Made by a program: the position numbers and the translations under genes
In this document: positions 24,862 through 37,135 of the stretch, piece by piece
How positions within the stretch are numbered: position 1 is the first letter of the stretch
Layout of the letters: each line of letters starts with the position of its first letter
Origin: Chlorocebus sabaeus
Taxonomy: Eukaryota; Chordata; Mammalia; Primates; Cercopithecidae
Reading direction: 5' to 3'
NCBI RefSeq assembly: GCF_047675955.1
Contig: NC_132915.1
Location: 12,085,766-12,149,765, forward strand
DNA: 64,000 bases
The notes under the pieces: generated by a model
Databases searched by the model: none
The model's input: only the letters and a program-made list of their open reading frames with translations
What the model was told of the DNA's origin: nothing

Positions 24862-25403
24862 GAGCCACTATTCTGATACTGGGTTTTGTCCTTGCCAGGC
24901 TTGCTTGACCTTTCAGGTAATATTGTTCTATCCATGGTTCCAAGCTTCACTTCCTCTCTCTCCCTGACCGAGCCTATCCTGATGATGGAGGAATTTATAC
25001 ATATTGGGAGTTACTGTGACTCTTCTCCAACCTTCTGTGTCTTAATATTTGTGATTAGTTTTCTCACCTTGTTTCTGAAACATGGACCTCAGAATTGTCC
25101 AGCAAATGTACAGATTAGAGTCCAGTTTCTTCCACATATTAGGCCATCTGTAGGAGTTTTTCCTGAAGTAACTGACATTCGTACTGCCTGTGTACAGTGT
25201 AATATACTACTGAGTCCAAAACAAAGCTTTAAGATACATTTTTGATAGTGTGAGGTAAGTAGCATGATAAGAAATCAAAAGGTGGATGACAGTTGGTACA
25301 GGTGCTTTAGACATAGATATGTTGGTGTGCAAGTTAAAGTGCAAAGGAGATGGAGCTCAAGGAAACAAACACAAAAAACCTGGAAATTTAAAACTCTGTT
25401 GTT

Positions 25404-25711
25404 GGCCGGGTGCGGTGGCTCCCGCCTGTAATCCCAGCACTTTGGGAGGCCGAGGCAGGTGGATCACGAGGTCAGGAGATTGAGACCATCCTGGCTAACA
25501 CAGTAAAACCCTGTCTCTACTAAAAATACAGAAAATTAGCCGGGTGTGGTGGCATGTGCTTGTAGTCCCAGCTACTTGGGCACCTATAGTTCCAGCTACT
25601 CACTTGAACCTGGGAGGCGGAGGTTGCAGTGAGCCGAGATCGCGCCACTGCACTCCAGCTTGGGCAACAGAGCAAGACTCTGTCTCAAAACAAACAAACA
25701 AACAAAAAACA
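25404..25711 (+). mobile_element. Alu (AluY/S-like) with internal rearrangement
   Basis: Full head and tail. AACTCTGTTGTT (25391-25402) and AACTCCGTTGTT (25723-25734) form the target duplication. In the right arm AGCTACTTGGGCACCTATAG breaks the usual GGGAGGCTGAGGCAGGAGAA, which is missing and replaced by a short repeat of the AGTTCCAGCTACTC segment. Confidence 0.9.
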
Positions 25712-26396
25712 CTAAACAAAATCAACTCCGTTGTTACCTGTATTTGCTCCTAGAAAATTTGCAATGGGAAAAGCAGGACTGGCTCCAAAACGCCTTTGAG
25801 AATCAAGTGATCCACGTCTCTCCAGAAGTTTCAAAGATTTCTTTCCCTATGGAGATGTTTTCCCGTTGATTTTCATGACCTTGATGGAGATGTGTTCTGA
25901 TTTGTTGCTGCAGAAATAAGTCATAAATTCTGAAGCAATCTAAAACCTTTGTCTGCTAGTCTCATCATCATATAATTGTTTGGCGGTGACTCTTACCAAG
26001 TTTGACTGCTTTGTATACCCTGTGTTTCAAAGAACACCTTTCATCATATTTGTCCCTCCATTTTCATGCCATATTTGCCAGCATTTCTGTGGGTATTAAG
26101 ATAGTTGACATGCAGCAGGAGTATAACCATATTTCACTACGAAGTTGTAGTCCTGAGAATGATTGCATTATTGGGGCTGAAGATTTCATATTTCAACAAA
26201 GCAATGTGATTCTATTTATGTTACTTAGATGTATAGGACTTCCCCAATAATGTTAATCACCTTAGCCATGACTACTACAAAAAATAAAGTGTTTTTATTT
26301 AAAAATGATTACAGATTGTATAATAGACAACATTACTTTGGTATTTGAAAGTTACTGCCTTTCCCCTCCTAATTTTACATATTCTTTGCAAACATA

Positions 26397-26830
26397 GTCA
26401 ACCCTTGAACAGTGCAGAGGTTGGGGCACCAGCCGCTGTGCAGTCAAAAATTCAAGTATAACTTTTGATTCCCTCAAAACTTAACTACTAATAGCTTACT
26501 ATTGACCAGAAGCGTTACCAGTAATGTAAACAGTGCACACTTACTTTCTGTGTTATATGTATTATATACTGTGTTCTTACAATAAAGTAAGTTAAAGAAA
26601 ATGTTACTAAGAAAATCATAAGGAACAGAAAATATGTTTACTAATCATTAAGTGGAGATGGATCACCACAGAGGTCTTCATCCTTGTCATCTTTCTGTTA
26701 AGTAACTGGCTGAGGAGCAGGAAGATGAAGATGGGTAGGTCTTACTATCTCAGCGGGGGCAAAGGGGAAGAAAAATCCACAAATAAGTGGACCTGTGCAG
26801 TTCAAACCAGCATTGTTCAGGGGTCAACTG
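26397..26830. mobile_element. Tigger/MER-type DNA transposon, copy 2
   Basis: Better preserved than copy 1 at 3237. It begins GTCAACCCTTGAACAGTGCA and ends GTTCAGGGGTCAACTG, so the terminal inverted repeats are visible. It is non-autonomous: no transposase frame. Confidence 0.75.
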
Positions 26831-27147
26831 AGTTTTTCAAGTGTTTTTTTGGGAGTTATGGTGAGCAGTGCAGTGTGGATCTTAATAGGTGCATACTCCA
26901 AAGCCTTCACTCTCCCTTTTCACCTTTTTACCCATTATTTTTGAATAATGGGTAGGAAACTCTTCAAAATTATTTGTTCCTCCAAGTAACACTAATGTGA
27001 GACTGGAAGAATATATGTGTATAGCAGAAATGCTTGGATAATTGGGTTAGACTTGATGAGAGGGGTGAGACCATATGTGTGGTGAGACATCTTGTCAGGG
27101 CAGGGCAGGATGCTCTCTGAAAAGCAAGTTTTAGATTTAACTCTCCC

Positions 27148-27151
<4 letters not shown>

Positions 27152-27190
<39 letters not shown>

Positions 27191-27196
27191 GTGCGC
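27152..27196. repeat. (GT)n microsatellite
   Basis: About 14 uninterrupted GT units, then ATATGTGTGTGTGCGC. Confidence 0.95.
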
Positions 27197-27448
27197 AAAT
27201 AACTTTATTTCTCTAGATACCAATTTTCTTAACTTTTTAAAAGCAAAGATTAGATCAGTGTTTGTCAGATTTGGATTGATGCTCATTAGTAACCAATATT
27301 AACGCAACAGTGTGTCACATGTAGTACAGCTATGTATTGTTTCATAATTCTTTTGATTCACCCCTCTGTTTCTCTTTTGTAGGCTTGTGATCTTTAAAAT
27401 GTGTTTCTTGTTGGTCATAGTAAAAAAAGTTTGGTGGTCATTCGCCTA

Positions 27449-27789
27449 GGTTAGGGTTGGCGTACTGTGGTCCGTGTGCCAAATCCATCCCAAATCTACC
27501 AGATCTGCCTGGTTATGTGCAGCCCATGAGCTAAAAGTGGTTTTCACATGTTTAAATGGTTAAAACAATTGAGAGGAAAATAAAGCTTTGTGGCACATGA
27601 AAATGATATGAAATTCATATTTGTGTCCACAAATAACATTTTGTTGGAATGCAGCCATGCCTTGTTTTTTAATGCATTATCTATGACTGTTTTTGTGCTA
27701 CCATTGCAGAGTTGAATGGCTGTGACAGAGACCATGTGGCCTGCAAAGCCTATCTGGCTCTTTGTAGGAGAAGTTTGCTGACCCCTGTA
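27449..27789. mobile_element. Non-autonomous hAT-like DNA transposon relic
   Basis: Begins GGGTTGGCGTACTGTGGTCC and ends AGAAGTTTGCTGACCCCTGT, which are inverted versions of one another. The inside (TGTTGGAATGCAGCCATG, AGAGACCATGTGGCC) is a very common mammalian element. I do not recall its name with certainty. Confidence 0.65.
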
Positions 27790-28519
27790 GCCACTCTGAA
27801 GGCTTTATGGTTCTATATTTGTGATAAAATGTCAAATATAGTTTAGGTCAAAGGTATTTCCAAAGTACTCAGAAATGCTTATTTTAAAAAATACGTTGAG
27901 GATGGTAATTCTTGTTTGCTTATTTGCCTAGTCTTCTGCATCTTATTTTTGAGCAAATGATGATATTTTGTGAATTATTTGCCAACTTATCACAGTCCCT
28001 TCCTGAATGCATTGTAAATGAATGATGTCAAAATTAATGAAGAATTACTGTTTTATCACTTTCAGAAAAAGGAAGCATTAGACTCCTTTAAATTATTTCA
28101 GTGAAAATATCCTGATTGTTATTTTGAATTTCTACTGTACAGTTTTCTTATGGCAATCACTGTTTTAAAGAAAGTTCAGTATAAAATGAATAAAACTTGA
28201 TTAAAAATCTCTTTACCTCCAAATGGAAGAGAAACAGTCCATTATAAGTAAGATTCATATCTCAATGTACGTAGCACACTAACATTTAAAAAATTGTATT
28301 GTAAACACATACTGATGATTACTTAAGCCTATATTTTTGGTTTAAGTTGGATTTAAAATTAAATTCATCTCTTATTTTAAAGTATGCTTAGCATTTTTTC
28401 CTGCTTTTATAGTCCGTAACATTAGAGAGTAAGAAGAAATCACTTTTTGTCCCATCCTGCAGAGATAACCATTATTAACATTTTGATTTCTTTTCTTTCC
28501 ATTGTTTTTTCATATATCA

Positions 28520-28800
28520 TAGAGACAAGGTCTTGCTCTGTCGCCCAGGCTGGAGTGCAGTAGCACGATCTTGGCTCACTGCAACCTTTGCCTCCCAGTT
28601 CAAGTGATTCTCTTGCCTCAGCCTCCTGAGTAGCTGGGATTACAGGCGCGTGCCATCACGTCCAGCTAATTTTTTGTATTTTTAGTAGAGATGGGGTTTC
28701 ACTGTGTTAGTCAGGATGGTCTCGATCTCCCACTCTTGTGATCCACCCACTTCGGCCTCCCAAAGTGCTGGGATTACAGGTGTGAGCCACTGTGCCCAGC
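28520..28800 (-). mobile_element. Alu, 5'-incomplete tail
   Basis: Starts AGAGACAAGGTCTTGCTCTG, ends CACTGTGCCCAGC followed by an A-rich run on the + strand. It interrupts an old L1M 3' region (28420-28515, CAGAGATAACCATTATTAAC). Confidence 0.9.
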
Positions 28801-29019
28801 AAAAAAAACAAAAACAAAAAAAACCAAAACTGTATTTAAAAAAAAGTTTTATTATAAATTTATTATAATTTTATATAATATGTATTGCCTGTTTTAAAAA
28901 ACATTCAAGGTATTAAAAATTTACAGTTATGAAAATAAAATGAAAAATAAGGGAAAAGAAACAGTGACAACCACAAAAGCATGATTAACTTCACTCCAAA
29001 TGAGAGAAATGTAAATTAA

Positions 29020-29560
29020 GATGTACTGAGATATCATTTTCCACATATCAAATTGGCTAAAATCTAATTGAACATCACATTCTATTGATGAGGTTATGGA
29101 AAAACAGCCTCTCTCGTACATTAAGGGTGGGAATGTCAGTTGAGAATACCACTGGTAGAGGACAATCTGACAGATTGTATCAAGATTAACGTGCATGTTT
29201 CCGTTGACATGTCAGTCCCACATCTGGGAATTTGTGAGATCTGTTTATCTCAAATCTCACATGTCTGTGTGCACACATAGTTTGTGTATGTGTGAAGTGG
29301 CATCCAAAGTTTTTCATTGCAGAATTGGTTTGAGATTGGATACAACTCAAGTGCCTATCTGTCAGGGACTAGTTAAATAAATTATGGTATAACATTTTTA
29401 TGAATAATGTGCACTGGTTGGAAAAAAAAGCTGCCTGTACCCTGATAGAGCTGTAAAGTGTATTATGAAATGAATTAAACAAGGTGCTTGTTTTATGACA
29501 CTTTAGATTTTGTATCAGAGAGAGGGAAAAGCAATCTACATTTATGTTTTCATCAAGTAA
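29020..29560 (+). mobile_element. Old L1M 3' remnant, sense
   Basis: ATGAGAGAAATGTAAATTAA, TGGAAAAACAGCCTCTCTCG, TTAAGGGTGGGAATGTCAG, then ACTAGTTAAATAAATTATGG follow the order of an L1M ORF2 end. Confidence 0.7.
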
Positions 29561-29854
29561 AATCTGGAAGTAAAGTAGTTCCCTGATTATGTGGATGGAA
29601 GATACGGGTTGTGTTAATAAGTGAGACTTGTCATTTTATGCTTTTATGTCATACTTGATTTTGTGTAATGTGCCAGCATATTACCTTTTCAGAAATTTTA
29701 AATTAAAAAGTAGATAAAGAATTGTGGCAAAGGCAAAATAAGGAAAACAAAACCGTGGATTTCTTATATGAAGTTCAGAATGGCTTGGAAAACACAGGTA
29801 CTTCTGGAATTGAGGCAATAGTGGAAGAAGTATTGATAGGAGCAAAAGCAGCAG

Positions 29855-30095
29855 ATAGCTTTTATTAGAGGCATTTTGTGGGCCAGACACACAATTCAGT
29901 AACAAACATTTTATATGCAGTGTATATATGCATATAAAGTGTGCCATTTAATACTATAACAGCTCTATGAGGAAGGTGCTCTTATTTCTCTTATTTTACA
30001 AAAGAGTAGGTTGAAGCTCAAGGTTGTTGAGTTATGCTGCTGGTAAATGGCAGAGCCAAGAGCCAAACCCTGGTCTATATCATGAGCCTATCCTG
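29855..30095 (-). mobile_element. MIR element
   Basis: Reverse-complement MIR: GTGGGCCAGACACACAATTC, AGCTCTATGAGGAAGGTGCT, TTATTTTACAAAAGAGTAGG, TAAATGGCAGAGCCAAG. Confidence 0.85.
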
Positions 30096-30610
30096 TTGAT
30101 CATATATATGTACTGATCACATATATATGTTATACTCTCTGTAAAGAAGATGCTCTTGAATCTTCTTTCTAGCAGATACAGATAATAATATGGAACCTCA
30201 GAGCGTACTGTTATGTGATGAACATTTCCCATAATGTTCTTACAATAAATATGGCAATGAGATTTACTAACTTATTTCTTGTAGTGTTGCTCTGTGGTTG
30301 AAAACCTAACAAAGTACAATTTTGCTGGTGACCACCTGTCACATATTTTTTTCCAGTATGGACTGAATAGGCTGTATATTTTCCAGACAGTCCTGCATAC
30401 ATTATTACTTTCCGTGCCAAGTCTTTGGTAAGTGTTGAATGGCAGTAAGTTTGAGGTGATAGTCCCTGAGAGTACCTGGAATATTTGTTGTTTTGACTGG
30501 AAAGCCATGTATTTCAATAGGAGGCTGGGGTAAGGGAAGAAAGAGTTGCCATTCTTTTATAAAAGTTGATCTGCTTAACAGAAATACATGTCTGAAAAGC
30601 TGTTTCCTCT

Positions 30611-30907
30611 CCTTTTTTTTTTTTTTTTTTTGAGATGGAGTCTCTGTCTTCCAGGCTGGAGTGCAGTGGTGCAGTCTCAGCTCGCTGCAACCTCTGCGTT
30701 CCAGGTTCAAGCAATTCTCCTGCCTCAGCCTCCTGAGTAGCTGGGATTAGAGGTACCCGCCACCACACCCAGCTAATTTTTGTATTTTCAGTAGAGATGG
30801 GGTTTCACCACGTTGGCCAGGCTGGTCTCAAACTCCTGACCTCGTGATCCTCCCGCCCTGGCCTCCCAGAGTGCTGAGATTACAGGCGTGAGCCACCATG
30901 CCCCGCC
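30611..30907 (-). mobile_element. Alu (AluS-like)
   Basis: T run, GAGATGGAGTCTCTGTCTTC, ending GAGCCACCATGCCCCGCC. TTTCCTCT flanks both sides (30603-30610 and from 30908), the target duplication. Confidence 0.93.
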
Positions 30908-31845
30908 TTTCCTCTTTATTAAAGAGGGCTTAGGGCAGGGCAAAGATTTCCCTCAAGTATTTTAGATCTAGTCTAATATAAATGGGCAATTATATCCCCC
31001 AAAATACAGTGTTAGAGGTTTACAAACAGGTATATAGGCCATTTTCAACTTGCACATGATTGGGCTTAACTTGCAGAGCGGCTTTTTTTTTTTTTTTTTA
31101 CCCATTGCCAGCTTTTAAAATTTGGGAGATTTCCACATCTCCCAAACAAGTCCAAGTTTCTGGTGTTTCTTGAAGGTTGTCAACAACCTTCACCTCTGTT
31201 TCCTGCCTAGCAGCAGTCAGCTTGTTTTTAGACCGTGGCTGTGGTCCTTGGTGTTCTACGGTTCCTGCCCGTCAGCCTCACTCATTTCTCGTACCTGCTG
31301 GCCCCTGTAGGACCCAAGCTCTTTGACTCTGTTTTGCGTTATGGAACATCACTGTGGAACTGAGCTGTTAAAACTAGCCTTCTGATAACATTTTGCTAAA
31401 AAATCAAAAACCAAACCTTTGTGAATTAATTTTTACATATTTGTGGCATATATCAACCTTATTTATTAATTAAATAAATTATTCTGACGAATAGATATAT
31501 TTAGTCATTCACCCATACTTGACCACTTAAATTTTCATGTGATATATTTGAGTATGTGAAAGTGCCATATCCTTCACTGTTGACCGTCTGGTTAATGTAA
31601 ATTCTGAATTTATTTATGTGTTACTGTAATTGAGAGCTTTTAAAAAAGCTTGTTTCTTTATAATTGGCATTTTAAAGTTATGACATTAAACTTACATCAA
31701 GAATGCGCAGCTTAATTTTTTGATACTACATCTTTTTTTCCTGATAGACTACTGTGTCAGTAGTGAGTTATTTTTTATAGAATAAAATTAAAAGTGAATT
31801 ATTCTTAACTGTTTAGTAGATTAAGATTAGTTTTAGCACTTTAAC

Positions 31846-32156
31846 TTTTTGTTTGTTTGTTTGTTTGTTTGTTTTTAAGACGGAGTCTTGCTCTGTCACC
31901 AGGCTGGAGTGCAGTGGCTCCATCTCGGCTCACTGCAACCTTCATCTCCCGGGTTCAAACGATTCTCCTGCCTCAGCCTCCTGAGCAGCTGGGACTACAG
32001 GCATATGCCACCACACCCAGCTAATTTTTGTATTTTTAGTAGAGACGGGATTTCATCATGTTGGCCAGGATGGTCTCGATCTTTTGTCCTTGTGATCCGC
32101 CCGTCTCGGCCTCCCAATAGTGCTGGGATTACAGGCGTGAGCCACTGTGCCCGGCT
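31846..32156 (-). mobile_element. Alu with (GTTT)n tail
   Basis: Tail GTTTGTTTGTTTGTTTGTTT, then AAGACGGAGTCTTGCTCTGT; ends AGCCACTGTGCCCGGC. Otherwise full-length. Confidence 0.93.
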
Positions 32157-33242
32157 GCATTGTACTTATTTTTTTAATATCCCTTTTTTTATATGTTTAA
32201 CTATCATACCTTTTTTTTTTCCTAGTAATTTTTAATTTTTCAATTAGCGTAGGTTCTTGGCTTATTTTAAATTTAAAGTTATACTGTGATATTGTTACAT
32301 ATATTTCTAAATTATATGAGAGTTAATATCCTTTAATCATGGAAAAGTATCTTTGTGCAGGAGACTAGTTTCAGATTTGCCTGAAGTTTAAGACTGTCAG
32401 TGTTTAATGGATTCTTGAGATTTTGTTATAAACTATTTTGGTACACTTTCTCACCCTGCTCTCAATAAATCTATAAGCCACAGTTCTAATCTGCATTACT
32501 TATCTTCAGTTGAAGCGAACAAACTTGAAATTTAAATCAGTGCATATAATCACCTTCCTCTTTAAGAATAAGTTTTACATGAGAAGTAGCCATGTATTAA
32601 CACTAGCGAGACTTTGTGGCCAGTCTACCCGGAGTTCCAGACAGTCTGGCTTTAGGAACCAAATCTGTTCTGTTTTGGCTATATTTTGGTGTCACCTGTT
32701 TTGTCACAGTTTGGTAATCATTGTCTTCGTTTGCTTAAATATTGATGGGGTAAAGATTGTGGGTTCTATGGGTGACTTAGTCTACTAGGACAGTGGCAGG
32801 GATTGTAGGAACTTTCTAGTTAGTGAATGTTTATTTTGTTGGAGTGATTCAGGGAGAGATCAAGTCTAGAGAATTTTGCGTGCTCAGGGAATCATCGTCT
32901 GCTCCCTCAAACAGATGTTTCCCTTCCCTCTACCTTTCCTTTCCCACCACAAAAGAGAGGAGAGATTCTACAGAACATGCAGGCTGACTGCCAATTGCAT
33001 TTTAGCTAAATTCCAGCCAGGTGGGTTTAAAAAAACCTCTTCTTAAATAATCTCTGGCTTTTCAGATCTTTATACCTTCTAGTAATACTGCTATTATGTA
33101 TACAGAATTATTTGCCCAAGGGTTAGATACTGAAACCACAACATTTCTATGAGGAAAGGCATAAATAGACATTCAAAGTTTTGGTTTTTTTTTTTTTTTA
33201 ATGATTGGGCTTGTGCCTGTATTCTATGTGGTTATTTTCTAG

Positions 33243-33524
<282 letters not shown>

Positions 33525-34293
33525 TAAGTCTTGATTTTAACAAACTTTTATTGGTTTTAAGTTTTTCTATAAAATTTTAGTATTATTTCTAAAAGGTAAA
33601 AAAATATTCTGTGAAAAATGTTGGTAGTTTTTAAAATAATAAAAAAATATAGTTAATTTATAACTAGTTGCGATTTAATTAGGTTTTCATCCTTTGGGAT
33701 GTAATGGTAATGGTAAGTCATGTTTACCTACTTAACTCTATCATGAGATTTTGTTTGTTTTTAGGTAGATTTTTAATGGGCTTAAGGTAATGGTTACACA
33801 GTGATGTTGTATTTTTAAAGAACTGAAATTACTTTCACTAGGAGAGTGGATATTTTACATGAAATGCTGGCTTGTCCTGCAATACTGAGCCTTTGTTTCA
33901 TTGGGATAACAAGTTACCATCCCTTTAGAAGGAACATCTGCTTGATCCTTCTCCACAGTCCTCCCCATACCCTGTTGTCTCTCGCTGCTTATAATTGGCT
34001 CATTTAGGTTGCCTGCTCAATCTTTGGAATGCATTTTTTTTTTTTGTGATCCTTGATGTGTTAGTCATTTACTATTTAAGATTGTCACTGATATCATCAC
34101 ATTTTAGGATTTAAATATAAGTAAATAAATGAAAATTACAAATACTGAGTTTGACTCTTATTTAGTCAGCTGCCTTCTCGTATGAGAAATTCAATTAGCC
34201 CTCAGTGGCTTTCTTCTCTCCCTCAACATACTAATATTTTTGGAAAATTTCACATCTTGCCAATCGTATTTGGAGGAAAAAAGCACTTTTTCT

Positions 34294-34586
34294 TTTTGAG
34301 ATGGAGTCTCATTCACTCTGTCGCCCAGGCTGGAGTGCTGTGGTGCAGACTTAGCTCACTGCAGTCTCTGCCTCTTAGGCTTAAGTGATCCTCCTGCTTC
34401 AGCCTCCCGAGTAGCTGGGACTACAGACAAGTGCCACCACACCTGGCTAATATTTTTGTATTTTTAGTAGAGACAGAGTTTTGCCATGTTGGCCAGAATG
34501 GTCTCGAACTCCTGACCTCAGGTGATCTGACCGCCTTGGCCTCCTAAAGTGCCAGGATTACAAGCATGAACCACCGTGCCTGGCTA
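34294..34586 (-). mobile_element. Alu (AluS/J-like)
   Basis: GAGATGGAGTCTCATTCACT head and GCATGAACCACCGTGCCTGG end. AAAAGCACTTTTT before and TAAAACACTTTTT after suggest a decayed target duplication. Confidence 0.9.
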
Positions 34587-34784
34587 AAACACTTTTTTTT
34601 TTTTTTTTAAAGTTTTGTTAGATAAAAGTATAAGCTGTAGCAAAGCTAATGACTACATTTGAAATAATACTGTTATAGAAGAGAAGAAACATATACCTTA
34701 TTTGTTTAATTATTTCAACATTGATAATTCTTTGTCAGATAAGACAGGCAGAGTGGTAGAAGCAGAAACTCAGGAACCCTGAGT

Positions 34785-34965
34785 GTGGCATACCTGTGCT
34801 ATTGGACAGAATTATTGAGCATCTTAGAGTCCTAGTCTTCTCTTATTAGAGAGTAGGCTCCAGAAGAGCAAGAGTTTGCATTCAGTCAGGGAACCAAGCA
34901 GACATGTGTCTCAAACAGTATCTGGCACCTAGTAGATACATGGTAAATGCTTATTTAATAATCAG
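34785..34965 (+). mobile_element. L2 3' fragment
   Basis: GAGTAGGCTCCAGAAGAGCA, TATCTGGCACCTAGTAGATA and TGGTAAATGCTTATTTAATA match the L2 3' end in order. Confidence 0.75.
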
Positions 34966-35413
34966 TATGTAAAATGAGGATTAATACGTGTGCTTCTTGA
35001 TGCTAATGAAATAACATAATAGGTAATTTAGCTCTTTGATTTCAAAATAATATTTTTACCTGAGAACTGTATAGTTTATGAGAATTATTGCTGCTCAGTA
35101 CAGGTCACAGCAGTTTTAAAAATGTTCTTTTTTGTATAAAAATAAGTATTTTAGAAATGGCATGCATTCAGTGAGGCAAAAGTTCTTACTATATCAGTAT
35201 AAACATAAGAACAAGTCTCTAATTATAAGTTTGTCCATAAATGTTATCCACATTTAATGTATTGATTGTGCTTGTTTTGTGCTTCAGCTTAAAAATAATG
35301 AGGAAGGTGATATGGCAGTAGTGATGTATTTTTAATTATAATTTTATTTAATTTTTGCTCATCTATTTAAATGCAATGTATTTTAATATATTTACTTTAA
35401 AAATTTTATTTAG

Positions 35414-35500
35414 TTACACCATTCCAGAAGAGGGAGATATTTTGAAATTTAACTCCAAATTTGAATCTGGGAATCTGCGCAAAGTAATTCAAATTAGAAA
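35414..35500 (+). CDS. AGTPBP1: AGTPBP1 coding exon: CCP N-domain, FESGNLRK motif
   Basis: An 87-bp exon whose first T completes Asn. It encodes YTIPEEGDILKFNSKFESGN then LRKVIQIR and ends with AA of a Lys codon. The acceptor is TTTATTTAG and the donor GTAAGT at 35501. FNSKFESGNLRKV is the well-known signature of the cytosolic carboxypeptidase N-domain, shared by CCP1 to CCP6. This beta-sandwich packs on the M14 peptidase domain and helps shape substrate choice. The next exon begins only 84 bp later. Confidence 0.98.
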
Positions 35501-35584
35501 GTAAGTCACTTAAGATTTTCTCATTTTGTATGTGCACAGATATTTTCCTAATTTTCATCAGATTTCTTTGTCTTCTATTTTCAG
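35501..35584 (+). other. AGTPBP1: 84-bp AGTPBP1 mini-intron
   Basis: A GT-AG intron of 84 bp, close to the practical lower limit for mammalian spliceosomal introns. The donor is GTAAGTCACT. The 3' end has a long pyrimidine tract (TTTCTTTGTCTTCTATTTTCAG) and TTTTCATCAGAT upstream. Other AGs occur at GTGCACAG and CATCAG. Contrast the neighbouring 1.9-kb and 23-kb introns. It contains no repeat. Confidence 0.95.
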
Positions 35585-35733
35585 AAATGAATATGATCTT
35601 ATTCTGAACTCAGATATAAACAGCAATCATTATCATCAGTGGTTTTACTTTGAAGTCAGTGGAATGCGGCCAGGTGTTGCTTACAGGTTTAACATCATTA
35701 ACTGTGAAAAGTCCAACAGTCAGTTTAATTATG
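35585..35733 (+). CDS. AGTPBP1: AGTPBP1 coding exon: CCP N-domain core
   Basis: A 149-bp exon: one base to finish Lys, 49 codons, and one G that begins a Gly codon. It encodes NEYDLILNSDINSNHYHQWF, YFEVSGMRPGVAYRFNIINC and EKSNSQFNY. HYHQWFYFEVSG followed by Y-F-I-N is the conserved beta-strand core of the CCP N-domain. The acceptor is TCTATTTTCAG and the donor GTAAGA at 35734. The exon is out of phase (149 = 3x49+2), so skipping it would shift the frame. It is followed by the longest intron in the window, 23105 bp. Confidence 0.98.
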
Positions 35734-36009
35734 GTAAGACAATTTTCCTTCCCAATTGAGATGGCATGCAGGCATCTTAACTGTGGAAAAGGGAAGTTTT
35801 TAAAAAAAAATTATCAACTTTTAAAAAATGTTTCAGTGTCTTGTTTTCTCTAGTTCCCAAAATTCAGATATTATGCAACATTTGAAATAGGTCAAGCTTT
35901 TGTTGGTGAAAAAGAGTTACTCTTGTATAGGCAAGTCCTTTAAAGTGTAATGTTTGATTTCATCCAAATTGAATGGAACTAAAGGTTTATTATGTATACT
36001 CCGATGGTG

Positions 36010-37135
36010 ACATCTGATTGTGTAATTTTTCTTCTTTAGCCTGTTAATATGGTATATTATGTTGATTGATTTTTGAATGTTGAATGAGCCTTTTTTATTT
36101 GGAATAAACCCGATTTGGGGTAAACAAATCCCAAGTGGGATTTATTTATTCCAAAAAAAAAAAAAAAAAGTATGGAATAAACCCTACTTGGTCATTGTAT
36201 ATAAATTGCTAATATTTTGTTAATATTTTTTTCATTTCTACTAATGAGGGATATTGGTCTATAGTTGTCTGTCTTTCTTGTTTTTTTTTTTTTTGTTTGG
36301 TTTGGTACTGTATCTGCTTTTGGTATCATGGTATTACCTCATGAAATGAGTTGGGAAGTGTTCCCTCCTCTTATTTGCTGGAAGCACTAGCATTGGTGTT
36401 AATTCTTAAACTTTGGTAGAATTCTGCAATGAAACAGAATTTGGAGAGTTGATGAATCTGGAGAGTTCCTTTCTTGATAGTCTTTTAAACTAGAAATGTA
36501 ATTTTTTTTTTTTTTGAGATGGAGTCTTGCTCTGTCACCCAAACTGGAGTGCAGTGGTGTGTCTGTGGCCAACTGCAACCTCCACCTCTAAGGTTCACGT
36601 GATTCTCCTGCCTCAGACCCCCAAGTGGCTGGTACTATAATTGCGTGCTACCACGCAGCTAATTTTTGTATTTTTAGTAGAGATGGGGTTTCACCATGTT
36701 GGCCAGGCTGGTCTCAAACTCCTGACCTCAAGTGATCTGCCTGCCTTGGCCTCCCAAAGTGCTGGGATTATAGGTGTGACCCAGCACGCCCAGCTAGAAA
36801 TGTAATTTCTTGAATAGTTTTAGGGGTATTCAAATTATCACTTTTATCTTGAGTGAGTTGTGGTAGTTTGTGCTTTTTAGGAATTGGTGCTTTTTAGGAA
36901 TGGACCAATGTGCAGGGTTGTTTGTAGTGTTCTCTTACTATCCTTTTGATTTCTGCAGGGTCTGTAGTGATAGCCCCTAATTAATTCCTGCTAATGATAA
37001 TTTCTTCTCTTTTTTTCTTTGTCAGTCTAACTCTAGAGGTTTATCAGTTTTATTGACTGTTTCGAAGAACTAATGTTTCATTTCATTGGTTTTCCCTACT
37101 ATTTGTCTCATGAGACCGTTTTAAAAAAACTCTGA
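36010..37135 (-). mobile_element. Old L1 ORF2 remnant, antisense, split by an Alu
   Basis: TAGCCTGTTAATATGGTATA, TTATGTTGATTGATTTTTGA, then after the Alu TAATTTCTTCTC...GAGGTTTATCAGTTTTATTGA are ordered antisense L1 reverse-transcriptase sequence. 36110-36180 holds a small local duplication of GGAATAAACCC. Confidence 0.8.
36505..36793 (-). mobile_element. Alu with a perfect target-site duplication
   Basis: Minus-strand Alu. CTAGAAATGTAATTT occurs at 36490-36504 and 36794-36808, a 15-bp exact duplication of the L1 target. Confidence 0.95.

Noticed and set aside
24886..25245. 119-codon open frame on the + strand
   Set aside because: It starts at the edge of the AluYR, has no start context, splice context or recognisable domain, and lies in an intron.
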